64,000 nt of DNA from Sphingomonadales bacterium Ga0077557. GTDB taxonomy: Bacteria > Pseudomonadota > Alphaproteobacteria > Sphingomonadales > Sphingomonadaceae. Position numbers and translations under genes: made by a program. The stretch spans positions 310,001 to 374,000 of the forward strand of contig LNFI01000032.1 in the NCBI GenBank assembly GCA_001464615.1. Reading direction: 5' to 3'. Below are positions 33,666 to 41,156 of this stretch, piece after piece (the stretch's first letter is position 1; each line of letters starts with the position of its first letter). The notes under the pieces are model-generated. The model was given only the letters and a program-made list of their open reading frames with translations. It was not told the DNA's origin and did not search any database.

Positions 33666-35576
33666 CTAGTGATTTTGTTGTTCAAACCACCTAATATATT
33701 TGGCAATCTGCAGCGCATAGATGCCGCGCGTCGGGCGCACTAACTGGCCGTTCTGCAATCGCTCCAGCGATAGGTCCTGCTTCAGGTCCGCCAACTCGAC
33801 ATAATCGCGCACCGTGCAATGATCGCCAAGGCCGTCCAGTGCCTCTGCGATCTCCCCGATCATATCGGACACGGTATCGCCGAAGCTGGGATCAAAATAT
33901 TCTTGGCCCGGCGGCGCCGCGCACAGCGTCGCGGGCAGCACATCGCTCAACGCCAGCCGCGCAAGATGGCGCGCCCGTCCATCGCTGAAATGAAGATGCT
34001 CGGGGATCGCCAGGCCGAATTCAACAATCCGTTTGTCCAGCATCGGCCGAGTGAGCACCAGCCCAGCTGCCGCCATTTCGATCGCGAGATTGGGGCGAGC
34101 CCAGCATTGGATGATGTTTAGCAGCATCTTGTCCTTGGCCGGTTCATCTTGGCGTTCATCGGCCTTTAGCGGGTTGGGCTTTGTTAGCTTCCCCGTTCTG
34201 ACCATTCTTTCTGTAAGTGCTGGCGCCGCATAGGCAAAGCGCCGCCATGGCGCAGGCTGATATCGCAAATGTCGCCACAGCGCGCGCACCGGGCGCGGGA
34301 CGATTTGCCGCCGAACGCGGGCGAATTGTGTCCACACCGATTGCTGTCGATGCCGGGCAGCGCCAAAAACCCCCTTAAAGAAACGCATCAGGCGGCCCCG
34401 CGCCAGCAATGCAGCCAGTGCGCGATTGCGTCTTGGGTTGATTGTCTGGTCGCCGCCAAATCCGTCCATCGCCACTCGGCAGCCCTGCGCCGCAAGGCGG
34501 CGGCTCAACCCCTGAAGGACGTGGCAGGAAGCAATTGGTGGACGATCATTGGCCAAGCACTGGCTTTCAAAATCGTCAAATGGCGTCTCGGTCGTCCGCA
34601 CGAACCAGTGATGGTCAAGATGCGGCATGGCATCCTGGCAAGCCTGTGCCTTTGGCCGTGCGTCAAAGCGATGGTCGCTACCCGGCGCGAGGGCGGAGCT
34701 GACGGTAACGAGTTTCATGCCTGCGGGCAGTGCGTCTCGGCTCAACCCAGCAATGGCGCTGCTGTCAAACCCGCCGCTTAACATCAGCCCGGGGGGCGTA
34801 ATCGCGCGGCGGACGCGGCACGCCACAGCCTCGGCGAGCAGCCGCCGATAGGTTTGGACATAATATTCAGGGGTTCGGCCGAGATGCACCGGGTCGGGCG
34901 CAATTGACCAATATCGCCGGGGCGTCGCGCTGCCATCGGCAGCGATTGTCAGCGTCGTCCCGCCGGCAATGCCGCGGATACCGTCAAAAAATGTCTCCCC
35001 ATTGCCGGGCGCCAGATCCATCCACAGCATCCGTGCGATCGTGCTGTCATCAAGTTTGCGGGGGACATCGGCCAGGCTCAGCAGCGCCTTGGGTTCGGTG
35101 GCAAAGGCAAAAAAACCGTCGCCCTGGTGATAATGGACATAACGCTGGCCCATATGATCGCGACCAAGCACCAGCTTGCGTGCGCGGACGTCCCAGAGTG
35201 CAAAGGCGAAATCGCCAAGCAGATGCGCGGCGCACGCCTCGCCCCATTGCCGGTACGCTCGCAGGATCAGCGCGCTATCGGGCAGGGTGGCCAGCGTATC
35301 CGGATCGATCGCCAGCTGATGGGCCAGCGAGTCGCGATTATCGATCCGCGCATCGGCGACCAGCACCAGGGCGGCGTCTCGGTCATAAAGGGGCTGCGCG
35401 TCCGCTGCGTCCTCGCGTGTTTCGCGCAGCAGCCCATGGCCAAGGCCAATCGACCCATCGATAAAGCATTCCCGGCCATCGCTGGTGCGGTGCGCCATGG
35501 TCGCGCCCATATGGTCTATATCATGTGGATCAACAGGCGCGCCGTTGAACCGCCAAATGCCATAGATTGCGCTCAT
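33666..35576 (-). CDS. Asparagine-synthetase-like lasso cyclase (C)
   Basis: The 636-residue protein has an N-terminal glutamine-amidotransferase-like domain and a C-terminal ATP-pyrophosphatase domain with LMLSGGFDSSAIAG (SGGFDSS at 267-273). Residue 2 is Ser (MSAIYGIWRFNG) instead of the Cys nucleophile of true asparagine synthetase, so it cannot hydrolyse glutamine. That fits lasso cyclases, which adenylate an Asp/Glu side chain and let the core N-terminus attack. It is the last gene of the five-gene operon and its ATG overlaps the B1 stop as ATGA. An asparagine-synthetase-like role on another small molecule cannot be ruled out, but B1, B2 and D homologues nearby support the lasso role. 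Confidence 0.85.
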   Translation of the reverse strand: MSAIYGIWRFNGAPVDPHDIDHMGATMAHRTSDGRECFIDGSIGLGHGLLRETREDAADAQPLYDRDAALVLVADARIDNRDSLAHQLAIDPDTLATLPDSALILRAYRQWGEACAAHLLGDFAFALWDVRARKLVLGRDHMGQRYVHYHQGDGFFAFATEPKALLSLADVPRKLDDSTIARMLWMDLAPGNGETFFDGIRGIAGGTTLTIAADGSATPRRYWSIAPDPVHLGRTPEYYVQTYRRLLAEAVACRVRRAITPPGLMLSGGFDSSAIAGLSRDALPAGMKLVTVSSALAPGSDHRFDARPKAQACQDAMPHLDHHWFVRTTETPFDDFESQCLANDRPPIASCHVLQGLSRRLAAQGCRVAMDGFGGDQTINPRRNRALAALLARGRLMRFFKGVFGAARHRQQSVWTQFARVRRQIVPRPVRALWRHLRYQPAPWRRFAYAAPALTERMVRTGKLTKPNPLKADERQDEPAKDKMLLNIIQCWARPNLAIEMAAAGLVLTRPMLDKRIVEFGLAIPEHLHFSDGRARHLARLALSDVLPATLCAAPPGQEYFDPSFGDTVSDMIGEIAEALDGLGDHCTVRDYVELADLKQDLSLERLQNGQLVRPTRGIYALQIAKYIRWFEQQNH

Positions 35577-35836
35577 TGTGGATCGATGGTGATGGCTTCT
35601 TGTTCTGCAAGTTTTTCGATGAATGTAGTAACTTCAGTGTCACAAACTTCTGCGGACACATTGAATTGCTCTAACAGTTGCTCTTTGATTGCTTCCATTG
35701 TCATGGGCGTTTCAAGCATCTCCCAAATACAGGCGCCAACGCTATTTAGCCCAAGATAGCGGCCATTCGATACACTCATCATTACGATCTCATCGCCGAC
35801 TTTGGCCGAAATCCAGTCTTGCTTTCGGTGAATCAT
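35573..35836 (-). CDS. PqqD-like RiPP recognition protein (B1)
   Basis: With the ATG at 35836 this protein has 87 residues, the usual size of a stand-alone PqqD/B1 domain. That ATG overlaps the upstream sulfotransferase stop (ATGA), matching every other junction in the operon; an ATG at 35914 would overlap the sulfotransferase by 82 bases. Signature segments are ISAKVGDEIVMMSVSNGRYLG, NSVGACIWEMLE and the winged-helix part MEAIKEQLLEQFNVSAEVC. Such proteins bind the leader peptide and deliver it to B2 and C. The conserved LGLNSVGACIWEML block is strong evidence for the fold. Confidence 0.9.
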   Translation of the reverse strand: MIHRKQDWISAKVGDEIVMMSVSNGRYLGLNSVGACIWEMLETPMTMEAIKEQLLEQFNVSAEVCDTEVTTFIEKLAEQEAITIDPQ

Positions 35837-36747
35837 TGGCCGTTCAATCCCCGTGAATCTGCCACTGTTGTCGGTCTGTTTAGCATATACGTGAATCTTT
35901 GCATCATCGGCCAATGATCTTGTTCGATTTTGGCGATTTGTGCGGTGCTCAGCTCGTCACGCCAGCCGCCGGCAATGCCTTTTCTGAAAAAGCGTCGGGC
36001 GCGCTGGCTGCTTTCGGCAAAGCCATGTTCGGCCTCTTGGTGCTGCAGCTTGTCGATGGCGGCGGCATCAATCGCCCGATCAATCGCGGCCGAGCTCGCC
36101 TGCCATCCGACAAAGCCAAGCGCGGCGGCGACCGTCTCATGGGGGGCTGCCGTCAGGTCTTCGTAGCGGATCACATGAACTGGAATGTCGATTTGATCGA
36201 TCCAGCTCGCGGCAAAACCGCTCCAGCCAAAGGTTCGGTGCCGCAGCTGCCGCCATTGCGTCGATGGCGTCCCGAAAAAACAATGATCGGCCTGACCCAT
36301 CGTGGCGATCGCGTGATCCAGTGACACATGGAAATGATGGGCAAATGAACAGGCCACATCGCGGGGATCGCGGACGAACAGCAGCGCGCCGGCGGCCGCG
36401 TGCGCGCCACCCATGATTGGCTCCCCGCGACTATTCCGCGCATAGCCATCATGCGTTTTCACGAAACGGACGGGCATGTGTTGCTGATCGTCGCGCTCTG
36501 TCGCCCGTTCGGCGAGGTGGGCATAAAGCGCGGGGCGGAGTAGATCGACGGCGTCGTGCCCCAGCAGCGCGCTGCTGATCAGCAGATGATCATCAAACGA
36601 TCGCCTGGCGCTGGCGATGCCATCCGTGCTGTCAATCGCGTTGATGTCGATCGGCGTTTCGCCACCATGCGCCAGATTGGCGAGGAGGATCCGAAACCAG
36701 GTGTTTCCGGATTTGGGATAGGACGCCAGCCAAAAGGTGCGTTTCAT
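35833..36747 (-). CDS. Sulfotransferase 1 of the RiPP operon
   Basis: The 304-residue protein is a PAPS-dependent sulfotransferase of the cytosolic fold. The 5'-phosphosulfate loop is PKSGNTW at residues 11-17 and the 3'-phosphate motif is FVRDPRDVACS at 124-134. HVIRYEDLTAAPHETVAAALGF is also typical. The ATG at 36747 overlaps the kinase stop as ATGA, and its own stop overlaps the B1 start likewise. Sulfotransferases are rare in described lasso clusters. Ser, Thr or a hydroxylated residue of the precursor are possible acceptors since the peptide has no Tyr. A polysaccharide or lipid substrate is the alternative. Confidence 0.88.
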   Translation of the reverse strand: MKRTFWLASYPKSGNTWFRILLANLAHGGETPIDINAIDSTDGIASARRSFDDHLLISSALLGHDAVDLLRPALYAHLAERATERDDQQHMPVRFVKTHDGYARNSRGEPIMGGAHAAAGALLFVRDPRDVACSFAHHFHVSLDHAIATMGQADHCFFGTPSTQWRQLRHRTFGWSGFAASWIDQIDIPVHVIRYEDLTAAPHETVAAALGFVGWQASSAAIDRAIDAAAIDKLQHQEAEHGFAESSQRARRFFRKGIAGGWRDELSTAQIAKIEQDHWPMMQRFTYMLNRPTTVADSRGLNGQ

Positions 36748-37703
36748 GGCGGCCCCGCCAGAGCGATGTCGCGCCAATGCGCTTCAAGCCAATCGATAAC
36801 CTTTGGCAGGGCATCGAACCGGCGCGGGCGTGTAAGTGTATACACATGGCGGCCAGCCTGAGCGATCGCGGCACTGGCACGAAAATAGGCGACCTGCTGA
36901 TCAAGCGCGATCGCCAATGCCGGGCGATAGGCCTCAGCAAGCAGATATTTTGCGGTATCGGGCAGGCTAAGCTGCGTAATCCCGGCACGATGCGGTGGTC
37001 GGTCCTCCGCCAGTATGTATAATGCCCCAAAGGGCAGCGGCGGCCGGGGGGCGTGCGGCGCTGTCAGGTGAAATTTTTCGATTGATGGTCGCAGCGCTGC
37101 ACCTTGTTGTGCGCCCAGCGCGAGCATGTCGATTGTGTCGGCCCATAGCCTGGGTGCCGCACCATCGCTGGCGATCCAGGGCCGCCCAGCCGGATCAACG
37201 GACAGCGCGCAGTGGTCATCGGCAAATTGGCAATAGCCGCGCTTGCCCAGTGCTGCCGTGAGCGTTGATTTGCCCGCCCCTGACGCGCCGGTAAACAAGA
37301 TCGCGCGACCGCCCAACGCGATCGCGCTGGCGTGGAGCACCACCATGCCGCGTTGGTGCAACAGCATGCCCAGGACGCCACCCCCCGCAAAAGCGGCGAT
37401 GTCGGCCGGTGTGGCGGTGGGATCTGGGGCATAATGAATCGTCGTGCCAGTGCTGATCAGGAACCGGGCGACGGTGGGGATTTCCAGTACAATTTGCTGG
37501 TCATTATACTGCCAGGTCGGGCCGCCCCCATGGGCGCCGTCGATCCGGTCGGGCACCGGGCCCTGCGCAATGACCAGGTCTGGCACCGCACCGGGCGGCG
37601 CGGGCGTGTGCCCCGGCAGCAGCAGGTCGCTCGCCACGACCAGCCCGGCGCTGAGATAGAAGTGCTGCGCCAAGCCGTTCGATAGGGTGGGCTTAGCGGG
37701 CAT
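36744..37703 (-). CDS. HprK-like kinase of the RiPP operon
   Basis: The frame is open further upstream, but the true start is the ATG at 37703 (MPAKPTLSNGLAQHF), overlapping the previous gene by 11 bases; this gives 319 residues. The C-terminal HprK/PEPCK-type fold shows VVLHASAIALGGRAILFTG, Walker A GASGAGKST at 139-147 and the ADDHCALSVD loop at 161-170. Related kinases phosphorylate the C-terminal Ser of lasso precursors (paeninodin pathway), and the candidate precursor here ends in Ser. No HPr or other PTS gene is adjacent, and the nitrogen PTS gene ptsP is 26 kb away. Confidence 0.86.
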   Translation of the reverse strand: MPAKPTLSNGLAQHFYLSAGLVVASDLLLPGHTPAPPGAVPDLVIAQGPVPDRIDGAHGGGPTWQYNDQQIVLEIPTVARFLISTGTTIHYAPDPTATPADIAAFAGGGVLGMLLHQRGMVVLHASAIALGGRAILFTGASGAGKSTLTAALGKRGYCQFADDHCALSVDPAGRPWIASDGAAPRLWADTIDMLALGAQQGAALRPSIEKFHLTAPHAPRPPLPFGALYILAEDRPPHRAGITQLSLPDTAKYLLAEAYRPALAIALDQQVAYFRASAAIAQAGRHVYTLTRPRRFDALPKVIDWLEAHWRDIALAGPP

Positions 37704-38946
37704 CGCCGTCCCGCAGGGCGGCGTGTCGCTGTTCTTCAAGCGCGCGATAGGCGTCAGCGACCAGTGCAGCGGCGGCGATGATCGATGGGCTCGCGCTGTG
37801 GCGCTTCTCGGCGGTATCAGGGGTGAAACGCTCATGGGGCGCCTTGGCGTTGCGCGTCGATGCCGCAGTGATGGCCGCCTGGCTGGCGGGATCGGGCAGG
37901 ATGCCGAAATGCGGCAGGATGCGGCGCACCACCGCATCGGGCAGTTCGCTGTAGTTGACCAGCATCCCCCCGGCCATGGCCGGCTGATCAAGAACCGCCT
38001 GGCAGATGGTGGCAAGCACCCGCGCGGCATATTCATCAAGCGACAGCGTGTCTGAATCGGGGATGTCGAATATGGTATCGGGCAGCATCCCAGGCACCGC
38101 CTGCATCCCGCGCATCCGGTTATGCGAGACAAGAATGTCGATCGGCTCGCGGTAGAGGAAAATCCACGGGGTATCCGGAAAGGCAAGGCGCAGCAGCGGC
38201 AGCGCCCGGCTGTGCCAGCTATCGAGCTTGATCACGAATGGGCCCGTTGCGCCGTCGCGATCGGGTCGGCCAAGCGCGCTAGCCATGGCCCGCACCAGCG
38301 CGACCGCAGAGTTCATCGGCAAATCGGGATTGGCCTGAATCAGCTGGATAACGCCATCGAGCGGTGGCGGCTCCGACACGATGGTCGCCCCTGGAATCGC
38401 CGCCAGCATCTGGGTCACCAATGTCGATCCGCAGCGCGACAGATGGAAGATCAGCCCATTCGGCACGGCCATCTGCGCCGGGGCGGTTTCGGTCAGCGTC
38501 GTCAGGGAGGTGCGGACGCGCATCAGCCGGTTCAACGGTCGCTGTCGGGCCTTCCGCAGGGCATCTTCATAAAAGGGCTGGGTCAGCGCTTGTCCGGCGA
38601 AATGTGCCCAGTCGACTGCCCAGTCGCCCTGCGCGGGGACGAGCCCAATCGGTCGCCAGCCGGGGCCGGGCCAAGCCGAAGCATTGGCTAAGTGCTGATC
38701 GAACCGGTCGAGCCCAAGCGGATCAGGCTGGAGGGTATTGGCGATCATCGTCGCGGGCAAGGCAATATCAAGATGCAGCGCTTCGGCCTGGTTGGCAGCG
38801 ATAAACTGATCAGGATCCTCAATCATCACCAATCGATGCTGCAACGCTGGATCGGCGAGGATGGCTTGCCGCCACTGTTGGAGGCGGGCGCTGAGATCAT
38901 CCTGATTGGCGCTATCAATCGTGCGTGATAATGGCATATCAAACAT
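37693..38946 (-). CDS. Sulfotransferase 2 of the RiPP operon, with an extra N-terminal domain
   Basis: The first gene of the operon encodes 417 residues when started at the ATG at 38946 (AAGG six bases upstream). Residues 1-150 form an unrecognised domain (VDWAHFAGQALTQPFYEDAL). The rest is sulfotransferase-like: LIFHLSRCGSTLVTQML (PAPS loop near 170-177) and IFLYREPIDILVSHNRM. Unlike sulfotransferase 1 the loop is SRCGSTL rather than PKSGNTW, so the two are distant relatives and unlikely to be a recent duplication. Its start is about 62 bases from the divergent hydroxylase gene, so the two promoters overlap. Confidence 0.8.
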   Translation of the reverse strand: MFDMPLSRTIDSANQDDLSARLQQWRQAILADPALQHRLVMIEDPDQFIAANQAEALHLDIALPATMIANTLQPDPLGLDRFDQHLANASAWPGPGWRPIGLVPAQGDWAVDWAHFAGQALTQPFYEDALRKARQRPLNRLMRVRTSLTTLTETAPAQMAVPNGLIFHLSRCGSTLVTQMLAAIPGATIVSEPPPLDGVIQLIQANPDLPMNSAVALVRAMASALGRPDRDGATGPFVIKLDSWHSRALPLLRLAFPDTPWIFLYREPIDILVSHNRMRGMQAVPGMLPDTIFDIPDSDTLSLDEYAARVLATICQAVLDQPAMAGGMLVNYSELPDAVVRRILPHFGILPDPASQAAITAASTRNAKAPHERFTPDTAEKRHSASPSIIAAAALVADAYRALEEQRHAALRDGDAR

Positions 38947-39008
38947 TATTGACCTTAATTGATCGACGTAAATCAAGCTTTGCGCACTTTTACTTCAGGG
39001 GTGTTATC

Positions 39009-39620
39009 GTGATCCCGCTATCGCAACAATCGTCATTCTTGCTGCCGGATCGATTGTTGCTCCCGTTGGCGTTTGATCACGCACAACTCCAGGCCGATCT
39101 CACCGTGACTGATGATTTTGGATGGATCGATCATCTGGTCGCGCAGAATTATCAGGGCATCTGGACGGTCTTGCCGCTCAGACATCGCGCCGGGGCGACG
39201 CATCCCGTGATGCAGATCTTTGCTGATCCGACGGCAACCGTTTTTGAAGATACGCCGCTCCTGGCGCGAATGCCTTATGTCCGGTCCGTGCTGGCCGCGT
39301 TCGATTGTCCACTGCAATGCGTAAGGCTGATGCGGCTGGCGCCGGGATCGATCATCAAGGAACACTGCGATCATGATCTTGCGGCTGAATGGGGTTCAGC
39401 GCGGATCCATGTGCCGATCACCACCAACGATCAGGTCGAATTCCTGGTCAATCGGGTGCCGGTGGTGATGGCACCGGGCAGTGCCTGGTATCTCCGCCTG
39501 GCCGATCCGCACAGCGTGGCCAATCGCGGCACCAGCGACCGCATCCATCTCGTGATTGATTGCACCGTCAATGCTTGGCTGATGGCACTGCTCGAACAGG
39601 CGGCAGGGCAGGGCGCCTAG
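39009..39620 (+). CDS. Aspartyl/asparaginyl beta-hydroxylase-like dioxygenase
   Basis: The 203-residue protein starts best at the GTG at 39009, seven bases after AGGGG; an earlier ATG at 38925 would overlap the divergent operon. The fold is the AspH-type Fe(II)/2-oxoglutarate oxygenase: KEHCDHD (His119, Asp121), RIHVPITTNDQVEFLVN, APGSAWYLRLADPHSVANRG (His168) and SDRIHLVID (Arg178). Homologues hydroxylate Asp or Asn beta-carbons in peptides. The precursor core and tail contain Asn35, Asn38, Asp41 and Asp47 as candidate sites. Divergence from the RiPP operon suggests but does not prove a tailoring role. Confidence 0.85.
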   Translation: MIPLSQQSSFLLPDRLLLPLAFDHAQLQADLTVTDDFGWIDHLVAQNYQGIWTVLPLRHRAGATHPVMQIFADPTATVFEDTPLLARMPYVRSVLAAFDCPLQCVRLMRLAPGSIIKEHCDHDLAAEWGSARIHVPITTNDQVEFLVNRVPVVMAPGSAWYLRLADPHSVANRGTSDRIHLVIDCTVNAWLMALLEQAAGQGA

Positions 39621-39692
39621 GCCACGCCGCCCGCCGATAGGGCAGCAAGGCTTGCAAGGCGAAGCGCGTCTGTAGAATAGCCAATAATAACA

Positions 39693-39724
39693 GCGGATAT
39701 CGATCAATCCGCCGCCATTTTTTT
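39693..39724 (+). terminator. Possible terminator after the hydroxylase gene
   Basis: A six-base perfect stem (GCGGAT/ATCCGC) around an eight-base loop is followed by CGCCA and a seven-T run. The five-base gap before the T run makes it weaker than a classical intrinsic terminator. It lies between convergent genes. Confidence 0.5.
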
Positions 39725-39738
39725 GCGGAAGCGGCGTT

Positions 39739-40530
39739 TTACCGAAAGGGACGCTCGATCAGCCAGCGCAGCCCAGTGACGTTGCGCGTCTGGGTTTCGG
39801 CCAAGCCGATCGCGAAGGGGCCTGCAAAGGCTGGTTCGGGGCAATAGCTGCCCAGCAGCCGATCCCAGATGCTCAGCATATTGCCGTAATTGGCATCATG
39901 CTCGCCGCGCACGATGCTGTGATGGCGGACATGCATGGTTGGGGTGACAAGGATCGGCAGGATGAGCCGCTCCGCGCGCGGCGGCAGCGCGATATTGGCG
40001 TGGTTGAAGATCGCCATCGTCGACAACAACGTCTCGTGGATCACCACCGCGATCAGCGGCGCACCCAGCAGCGCGGCGGCGCCTGCCTTGTAAAATGTCG
40101 ACAGCAGGATTTCGCCGGGGTGGAAACGCAGCGCCGTCGTGACGTCCAGATCATGGTCATGATGGTGGACCGCGTGGAAGCGCCAGAGCAGCGGCCAGCG
40201 ATGCATCGCGCGGTGTTGCCCATAAATGGCAAGGTCAAGCAGTAGAATCGCCAATGGAATCGCGATCAGGGACGGCAGGCTGAGCCAGTGGAGCAGCCCG
40301 AACTGCGCGCCTTCTGCCCAGCGCGCTGCGCCGGCCGCCGCGAGGATCGGCACCAGCCGCAAGATGATCGTCGGGATGATCAGGCTCAGTCCGCCCAGCG
40401 TTGCGTGGCTCAACCAGCGCGACTGCATCGCCGTGCGCCAGCGCCGCGCCGGGTAGCGGCGTTCGAGCAGCGCGAAACCTGCAAAGACCAGCACGAAAAT
40501 GGCGAAACGAATCAGGCCGATCTGGCTCAT
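39739..40530 (-). CDS. Fatty acid hydroxylase/sterol desaturase superfamily protein
   Basis: The ATG at 40530 overlaps the upstream stop as ATGA and gives 263 residues. The di-iron His clusters are visible: GQHRAMHRWPLLWRFHAVHH (HxxxH and HxxHH), then MHVRHHSIVRGEHDANYG. Four or so membrane helices precede and surround them. The superfamily includes carotenoid, sterol and fatty acid hydroxylases acting in the membrane; the substrate here is unknown. It forms a two-gene unit with the CDP-alcohol phosphatidyltransferase-like gene, suggesting lipid modification. Confidence 0.85.
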   Translation of the reverse strand: MSQIGLIRFAIFVLVFAGFALLERRYPARRWRTAMQSRWLSHATLGGLSLIIPTIILRLVPILAAAGAARWAEGAQFGLLHWLSLPSLIAIPLAILLLDLAIYGQHRAMHRWPLLWRFHAVHHHDHDLDVTTALRFHPGEILLSTFYKAGAAALLGAPLIAVVIHETLLSTMAIFNHANIALPPRAERLILPILVTPTMHVRHHSIVRGEHDANYGNMLSIWDRLLGSYCPEPAFAGPFAIGLAETQTRNVTGLRWLIERPFR

Positions 40531-41138
40531 TCCGCATCGCTCAGCATGCGGGCGGCAATCGCCACCCGGCCCACCACCGTCGCCGCGCAGACCAGCGCAT
40601 AGCCATACGCCAGAACCGGAAACCAGGCAGGGACCAGCGCTGATAGCGCCAGCACGGCAATCGTCTCCGCGCCCTCCGCCAGCCCGCCGAGATAAAAGAA
40701 GCTCTTCTTGCCCTGCGCGTTCGTCTCCAGCCCACGTTTGGCGGCGAGTGTTGCGAAACCCAGGAAACTCGTCGCCGCCATCAGGAAACCGCCGAGCAGG
40801 CAGGCGGCGGGCAGCGCCCAATCGGCCTGCGCAAAGCCAAAGCCAAGTGGCACGGCGGTGTAAAAGGCATAGTCGCACACGACGTCGAGATACCCGCCCA
40901 GATCGGTGCTGCGCGTCTGGCGCGCAACCGGGCCATCAAGCCCGTCGCTGATCCGGCTGACCACAATCAGCCCGAAGCCCAGCCCGAACTGGCCAAAGGC
41001 GATCGCAACCCCCGCCGCAATCCCGGCGACCGCGCCCATGATGCTCAGCGCATTGGGCGTCACCCCGGCCCGCGCCAACAGCGCGGCCACGCGGTTGAGC
41101 GGCGGATCGATCAGCGGGCGGAGGCGGGCGTCGAACAT
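40527..41138 (-). CDS. CDP-alcohol phosphatidyltransferase family protein
   Basis: The 203-residue membrane protein carries the family signature DG-x2-AR-x8-G-x3-D-x3-D, seen as SDGLDGPVARQTRSTDLGGY followed by LDVVCD, and about six transmembrane helices. It should move a phosphatidyl group from a CDP-alcohol to an acceptor alcohol in the inner membrane. Which lipid it makes is not clear; it is shorter than PgsA or Pss and lacks their further motifs. It is co-transcribed with the hydroxylase-superfamily gene. Confidence 0.87.
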   Translation of the reverse strand: MFDARLRPLIDPPLNRVAALLARAGVTPNALSIMGAVAGIAAGVAIAFGQFGLGFGLIVVSRISDGLDGPVARQTRSTDLGGYLDVVCDYAFYTAVPLGFGFAQADWALPAACLLGGFLMAATSFLGFATLAAKRGLETNAQGKKSFFYLGGLAEGAETIAVLALSALVPAWFPVLAYGYALVCAATVVGRVAIAARMLSDAE

Positions 41139-41156
41139 TGTGTCGCTATAGCGCGC

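Noticed and set aside
35837..35914. Longer start for the PqqD-like protein
   Set aside because: It would overlap sulfotransferase 1 by 82 bases, while the ATG at 35836 gives the family size and the same ATGA junction seen at neighbouring genes.
37704..38186. N-terminal extension of the HprK-like kinase frame
   Set aside because: It lies inside the sulfotransferase 2 gene in another frame and reads as low-complexity Arg/Pro/Ser. The ATG at 37703 gives the normal kinase N-terminus.
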